Source of the DNA: Gammaproteobacteria bacterium
Lineage (GTDB): Bacteria; Pseudomonadota; Gammaproteobacteria; SZUA-229
Assembly (NCBI GenBank): GCA_013041745.1
Contig: JABDRN010000031.1
Span: forward strand, 1 to 64,000
Direction of reading: 5' to 3'
DNA: 64,000 bases
The notes under the pieces were generated by a model that worked only from the letters and a program-made list of their open reading frames with translations, was not told where the DNA came from and did no database searches. A program made the position numbers and the translations under genes. Positions 60,707-64,000 of this stretch are shown here, piece by piece. Position 1 is the first letter of the stretch. The number at the start of each line of letters is the position of its first letter.

Positions 60707-60825
60707 CACTCCGTGTAGTCAATCGGTTAATATATTCTACCCTTACTTAAAATATAGTAATAGCTATCATTTTTGGCACCAAATCTACATAATGTAAATA
60801 GCATTGTGTTTTTAGGGTAATAAAT

Positions 60826-62121
60826 ATGAAAGAACATACCGTAACTGTCACTGACAATAAGACTGGCAAACAGATCGAGCTGCCGGTAAAACATCCAACA
60901 CATGGCCCATATGCGGTAGACATTGGCCGCCTGTTCCGTGATGCCGGTTACTTTACTTATGATCCTGGTTTTCTATCTACCGCCAGCTGTCAGAGTTCAT
61001 TGACTTATCTTGATGGTGATAAAGGCGAACTGCTGTATCGTGGTTACCCGATCGAACAGCTGGCTGAAAAAAGCAGCTTTACCGAGGTTGCCTATCTGAT
61101 GTTATACGGTGAACTGCCTGAAAAACAGCAGCTGAAAGAGTTTAACGACGTCATCATCGGGCACAGCATGCTCAACGAATCATTGAGCAGCCTGTTTGGC
61201 GGTTTTTATCACGATGCACATCCGATGGCGATCATGGTCGGTGTCGTCGGTTCACTTTCTGCTTTCTATCATGACTCGACCGACATCAGTAATGCCTACC
61301 ACCGTGAGATTGCAGCACACAGGATGATCGCGAAGATGCCTACTATCGCTGCAGCAAGCTATAAACATTCGATAGGTGAACCGCAGGTATACCCCGATAA
61401 TTCCCTCAGTTACACCGGCAACCTGCTACGCATGATGTTCTCTGTGCCTTGCGAACCGTATGAAGTAGACCCTATCGCTGAAAAAGCACTCGATCTGATC
61501 TTCATCTTGCACATCGATCATGAGCAAAATGCCAGTACCTCAACGGTTCGCCTGGCTGGAAGCTCACGTGCCAACCCCTTTGCCTGCATTGCTTCCGGCA
61601 TAGCGGCTTTATGGGGGCCAGCGCATGGCGGCGCCAATGAAGCCGTGTTATCCATGTTAGATGAGATCGGAAGTATCGAAAACATACCCGGATTCATCGC
61701 TCGCGCAAAAGATAAGAACGATCCCTTCCGCCTGATGGGTTTTGGGCACCGTGTCTATAAAAATTATGATCCGCGGGCAAAGATCATCCGTCAGATGTGC
61801 TATGACGTGCTGGATAAGATCGGTGATAAAAATGATCCCTGTTTTGAGCTGGCGCTAAAACTGGAAGAGATTGCACTAAGCGACGAGTATTTCATACAGC
61901 GTAATCTTTACCCCAATGTTGATTTCTATTCCGGCTTAATTTACAAGGCCCTGGGTATCCCTAAAAATATGTTCACTGTGATGTTTGCCATCGCCAGAAC
62001 TGTCGGTTGGGTCTCACAATGGACGGAGATGATCGCCGAGGAAAATCAGCGTATCGGTCGTCCGCGCCAGTTATATGTTGGCCCGGCAAAACGTGACTAC
62101 ACCGATGTCAGCAGCAGGTAA
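60826..62121 (+). CDS. gltA: Citrate synthase (type II)
   Basis: 431 residues, usual length for the hexameric, NADH-sensitive GltA class. Catalytic residues are in [16 protein letters not shown] (His), [17 protein letters not shown] (His) and [14 protein letters not shown] (Asp). The N-terminal part (residues 1-60) is the NADH-binding domain with [18 protein letters not shown]. Condenses oxaloacetate and acetyl-CoA. It begins after an AGGGTAA ribosome site and forms the TCA entry partner of icd. Confidence 0.98.
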   Translation: MKEHTVTVTDNKTGKQIELPVKHPTHGPYAVDIGRLFRDAGYFTYDPGFLSTASCQSSLTYLDGDKGELLYRGYPIEQLAEKSSFTEVAYLMLYGELPEKQQLKEFNDVIIGHSMLNESLSSLFGGFYHDAHPMAIMVGVVGSLSAFYHDSTDISNAYHREIAAHRMIAKMPTIAAASYKHSIGEPQVYPDNSLSYTGNLLRMMFSVPCEPYEVDPIAEKALDLIFILHIDHEQNASTSTVRLAGSSRANPFACIASGIAALWGPAHGGANEAVLSMLDEIGSIENIPGFIARAKDKNDPFRLMGFGHRVYKNYDPRAKIIRQMCYDVLDKIGDKNDPCFELALKLEEIALSDEYFIQRNLYPNVDFYSGLIYKALGIPKNMFTVMFAIARTVGWVSQWTEMIAEENQRIGRPRQLYVGPAKRDYTDVSSR

Positions 62122-62154
62122 TGACGATAAAGCTGGCTGAAGAATAGACATCTT

Positions 62155-63405
62155 TTATCTGAGTTCTATCTTTACCGTCTTTTTGTCCTTATGACCTGAT
62201 TCAGCACTATCGATATAGTGAAGCTCGATAATGTCGCCGGGCTTTTTATCTAATACAGCCAGTTTAAAATCAGCAAAACTCTTCACCGCTACATCATCGA
62301 CTGCTATGATCACGTTACCTGCTTTCAGGCCGGCATCTTTTACCGCACTGTCAGCAGAAAAGTCTTTGATCGTCAGTAGTTTGCCTTCGGTTTCCAGAAA
62401 AGCACCGATGAGACCTGCAGGAGCCAGCGCCTGCACCGGTGACAGCACCAGGAAATCGGCACTTTCTTTAGACATCGTCAGGTAATCTTCTGAGATCAAT
62501 ATCGAATACTGCTCGACATCGATTCGACGTTTTATCCGGTTAGGGATACCCGAACCGTAAGCGATATGTCCACTGCCGGCCAGCACGAGCATACGAACAT
62601 CAGGATCACTCTGCAGATACTCAGCAGCACGTTCGGCCATACTCTCATCCCAGGTCAGTTGGCCACGAAGAAAATCTTCAAAGCCATCGGAATATTCGGG
62701 ATGCTGCTCAAAGACGACGCGCAGCCTCTGTTCGTATGCTTTGTCAGACCAGTCATAACTTTTGGGCAGCTGCTGCTTTAGTTCTTCGGGCAGATCATCG
62801 AAACCATTTTCTCTCAATGCCTCACTAAGTTCTTTCGAAGCATTGAGTGCGATAACGGGAATGTTATGTTCACGAGCATACTGCATGATCGGCCGATACA
62901 GACGGTAATCATATCGCCAGCGATCAAAGTAACCGGTCTGATGAAGCATCTCGGCTTCATCGATATCGCCGGTAATGTAAGCATCCAGATATTTCTGTAC
63001 AGGCTGCTGAAACCATTCGACGCCGATAGCAAGCTTTGATGGTTTCTGATATAACAGCTTCAATATTTCCAGCTGTACGAGGTGGTGGTCATACCTGGTG
63101 TGTGTTTCTCCAACAAGTATTACACGTGCTCTATCGATATCATCTATCATTTTCACCAGCGGATCAGTCTGCTCCATCTTTATCACAGGCAGGTTTGTCA
63201 CCGGTTTGATGCTCGGCGTTGTGGTGGAATGCAGCGCACTACTGAATGAAGTATTAACAATGGCGGACATTGCATAAACACTATTACTGATAAAAAAGAA
63301 GAGTATTGATGCAACCAATAACAACATCGAGCAACTAATAGCTGACTGCCGTAATCGAGGTTCAAAATGTTTAAGCCCAACAGATTCTTGCATCAATCGC
63401 GTCAT
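62155..63405 (-). CDS. ChaN-family protein fused to a PDZ domain
   Basis: 416 residues. N-terminal signal anchor (about 20-45, SCSMLLLVASILFFFISNSVYA). Residues 75-310 are a ChaN/DUF399 heme-binding-type domain: ARVILVGETHTRYDHHLVQLEILKLL, AIGVEWFQQPVQKYLDAYITG, WRYDYRLYRPIMQYAREHNIPVIALN, RMLVLAGSGHIAYGSGIPNRI. Residues 330-410 are a PDZ domain (GLIGAFLETEGKLLTIKDF, GLKAGNVIIAVDDVAVKSFADFKLAVL). The fusion suggests periplasmic iron or heme handling coupled to a protease-type PDZ partner. Its start overlaps the divergent gene by 39 bp. Confidence 0.9.
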   Translation of the reverse strand: MTRLMQESVGLKHFEPRLRQSAISCSMLLLVASILFFFISNSVYAMSAIVNTSFSSALHSTTTPSIKPVTNLPVIKMEQTDPLVKMIDDIDRARVILVGETHTRYDHHLVQLEILKLLYQKPSKLAIGVEWFQQPVQKYLDAYITGDIDEAEMLHQTGYFDRWRYDYRLYRPIMQYAREHNIPVIALNASKELSEALRENGFDDLPEELKQQLPKSYDWSDKAYEQRLRVVFEQHPEYSDGFEDFLRGQLTWDESMAERAAEYLQSDPDVRMLVLAGSGHIAYGSGIPNRIKRRIDVEQYSILISEDYLTMSKESADFLVLSPVQALAPAGLIGAFLETEGKLLTIKDFSADSAVKDAGLKAGNVIIAVDDVAVKSFADFKLAVLDKKPGDIIELHYIDSAESGHKDKKTVKIELR

Positions 63406-64000
63406 AAAGAGTCTCTCTGGTTATTATTATCGCTAGTACTTTGTTTAACGGTTTCTTCGGCTGTTGCGCAAGAAACCATGCATCATCAATTACATGTCAA
63501 GATACAGCCTGATGAGAACAGTATAAGTATCAGAGATAAAATACAATTGCCGGCAGGCACCTACAGTGCAGAATTTTCGCTGAGAAACAGCCTGACTGTC
63601 AAAGCAGTCGACGCTGAACTGATATTACTCGGTAAATCAGCCACAGGACGTTTGCATCACTATCGAATAAGCAGACTACCGCAAGATGGAAAGGTTCAAC
63701 TGGACTATCAAGGCAAGATAGTTTCAGAAAGGACAGTTGGGCCTTTCGAAATGCCAGAATCAGCCCTGGATAGTGATAACCTCTATCTCGATTCCGGCAG
63801 CGCCTGGTTACCCACGTTCAAAAGCTTTCCTTTATTTACTTTTAATATGCAGGTAGAAGCACCGAAAAAATGGCAGATCATAAGCCAGGGTAAACGTATC
63901 GCGACAGCAACCGGTCACACTTTTGATATGCCGCAGCCACAGGATGATATCTATCTTATAGGTGGAGCCTACCAGCGCTATGCAACAGATCACGACGGTA
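63367..64000 (+). CDS. M1-family aminopeptidase-like exported protein (partial, runs off the window)
   Basis: The ATG at 63367 has GAGG 6 bp upstream. The signal peptide is in SLWLLLSLVLCLTVSSAVA-QE after a 14-residue basic leader. The following 170 residues match the N-terminal beta domain of M1-type peptidases: SISIRDKIQLPAGTYSAEFSL, VQLDYQGKI, YLDSGSAWLPTFKSFPLFTF, QVEAPKKWQIISQG. The catalytic HExxH would be beyond the edge, so family is inferred from the N-terminal domain only. It shares 39 bp with the start of the divergent ChaN-PDZ gene. Confidence 0.65.
   Translation, partial: MFKPNRFLHQSRHKESLWLLLSLVLCLTVSSAVAQETMHHQLHVKIQPDENSISIRDKIQLPAGTYSAEFSLRNSLTVKAVDAELILLGKSATGRLHHYRISRLPQDGKVQLDYQGKIVSERTVGPFEMPESALDSDNLYLDSGSAWLPTFKSFPLFTFNMQVEAPKKWQIISQGKRIATATGHTFDMPQPQDDIYLIGGAYQRYATDHDG

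Overview
The window comes from a free-living, Gram-negative gammaproteobacterium, probably aquatic. Supporting families are RlmA, RlmJ, PdxH, the TesA/YbbA/YbbP locus, TIGR02647, TIGR02450, DUF502, monomeric NADP-isocitrate dehydrogenase, DsbB, a GlyGly-CTERM-like anchor and a LitR/CarH-type regulator. Genus cannot be set from the sequence alone. I see no prophage, insertion sequence, CRISPR array or rRNA operon. It is a gene-dense chromosomal segment with two tRNA genes and several small unlabelled elements.

Layout. 1-306: start of a glycine-rich secreted repeat protein, paralogous to 19211-19525. 511-1149: pdxH. 1263-5140: an envelope-sensing cluster (His-rich periplasmic protein, PepSY protein, OmpR-type regulator, PhoQ-like kinase, C-terminally anchored surface protein). 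The first and last genes share an 11-bp-phased direct repeat that looks like the regulator's own binding box. 5137-13916: housekeeping and stress genes (DUF502, uspA, rlmA, yhiN, icd, dsbB, phosphoesterase, an Old Yellow Enzyme). 14036-21386: periplasmic pcm, a spermidine-synthase-like membrane protein, an FHA protein, two paralogous 35-residue membrane microproteins flanking a Mut7-C protein, the second Gly-rich protein, and a DHH phosphoesterase. 21450-24317: a large PAS/GAF/GGDEF/EAL protein. 24616-35667: AsmA-like, methyltransferase, bactofilin-like, amidohydrolase, ybbP-ybbA/tesA, DUF6279, PhyH and glutathione peroxidase genes.

35702-40174 is a probable light-response region. A CarH/LitR-type MerR-B12 regulator, apparently with a leaderless start, is divergent from a strong promoter whose -35 is covered by a palindrome. 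The rightward genes are two small acidic proteins, then DCC, CIA30, SDR, DUF3429 and flavin-reductase genes. No photolyase is present. 40184-42735: tas, yjbQ, DsrE-like and CBS genes. 42857-43408: a leftward tRNA-Val/tRNA-Asp operon followed by about two 173-bp tandem repeats. The complete repeat unit starts with a copy of the tRNA-Asp 3' end, an arrangement like the rtT repeats of the E. coli tyrT operon.

43492-64000: bcp, glgC, rlmJ, tal, an erythromycin-esterase-like protein with a hydrolase, folE, an RND efflux pump, an HD-GYP protein, a 49-residue lipoprotein, a TlpA pair, a diheme cytochrome c, a Tat-exported aldo/keto reductase, gltA, a ChaN-PDZ fusion and the start of an M1-peptidase-like gene. 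GGDEF/EAL plus HD-GYP proteins indicate c-di-GMP signalling. gltA plus icd cover two early TCA steps.
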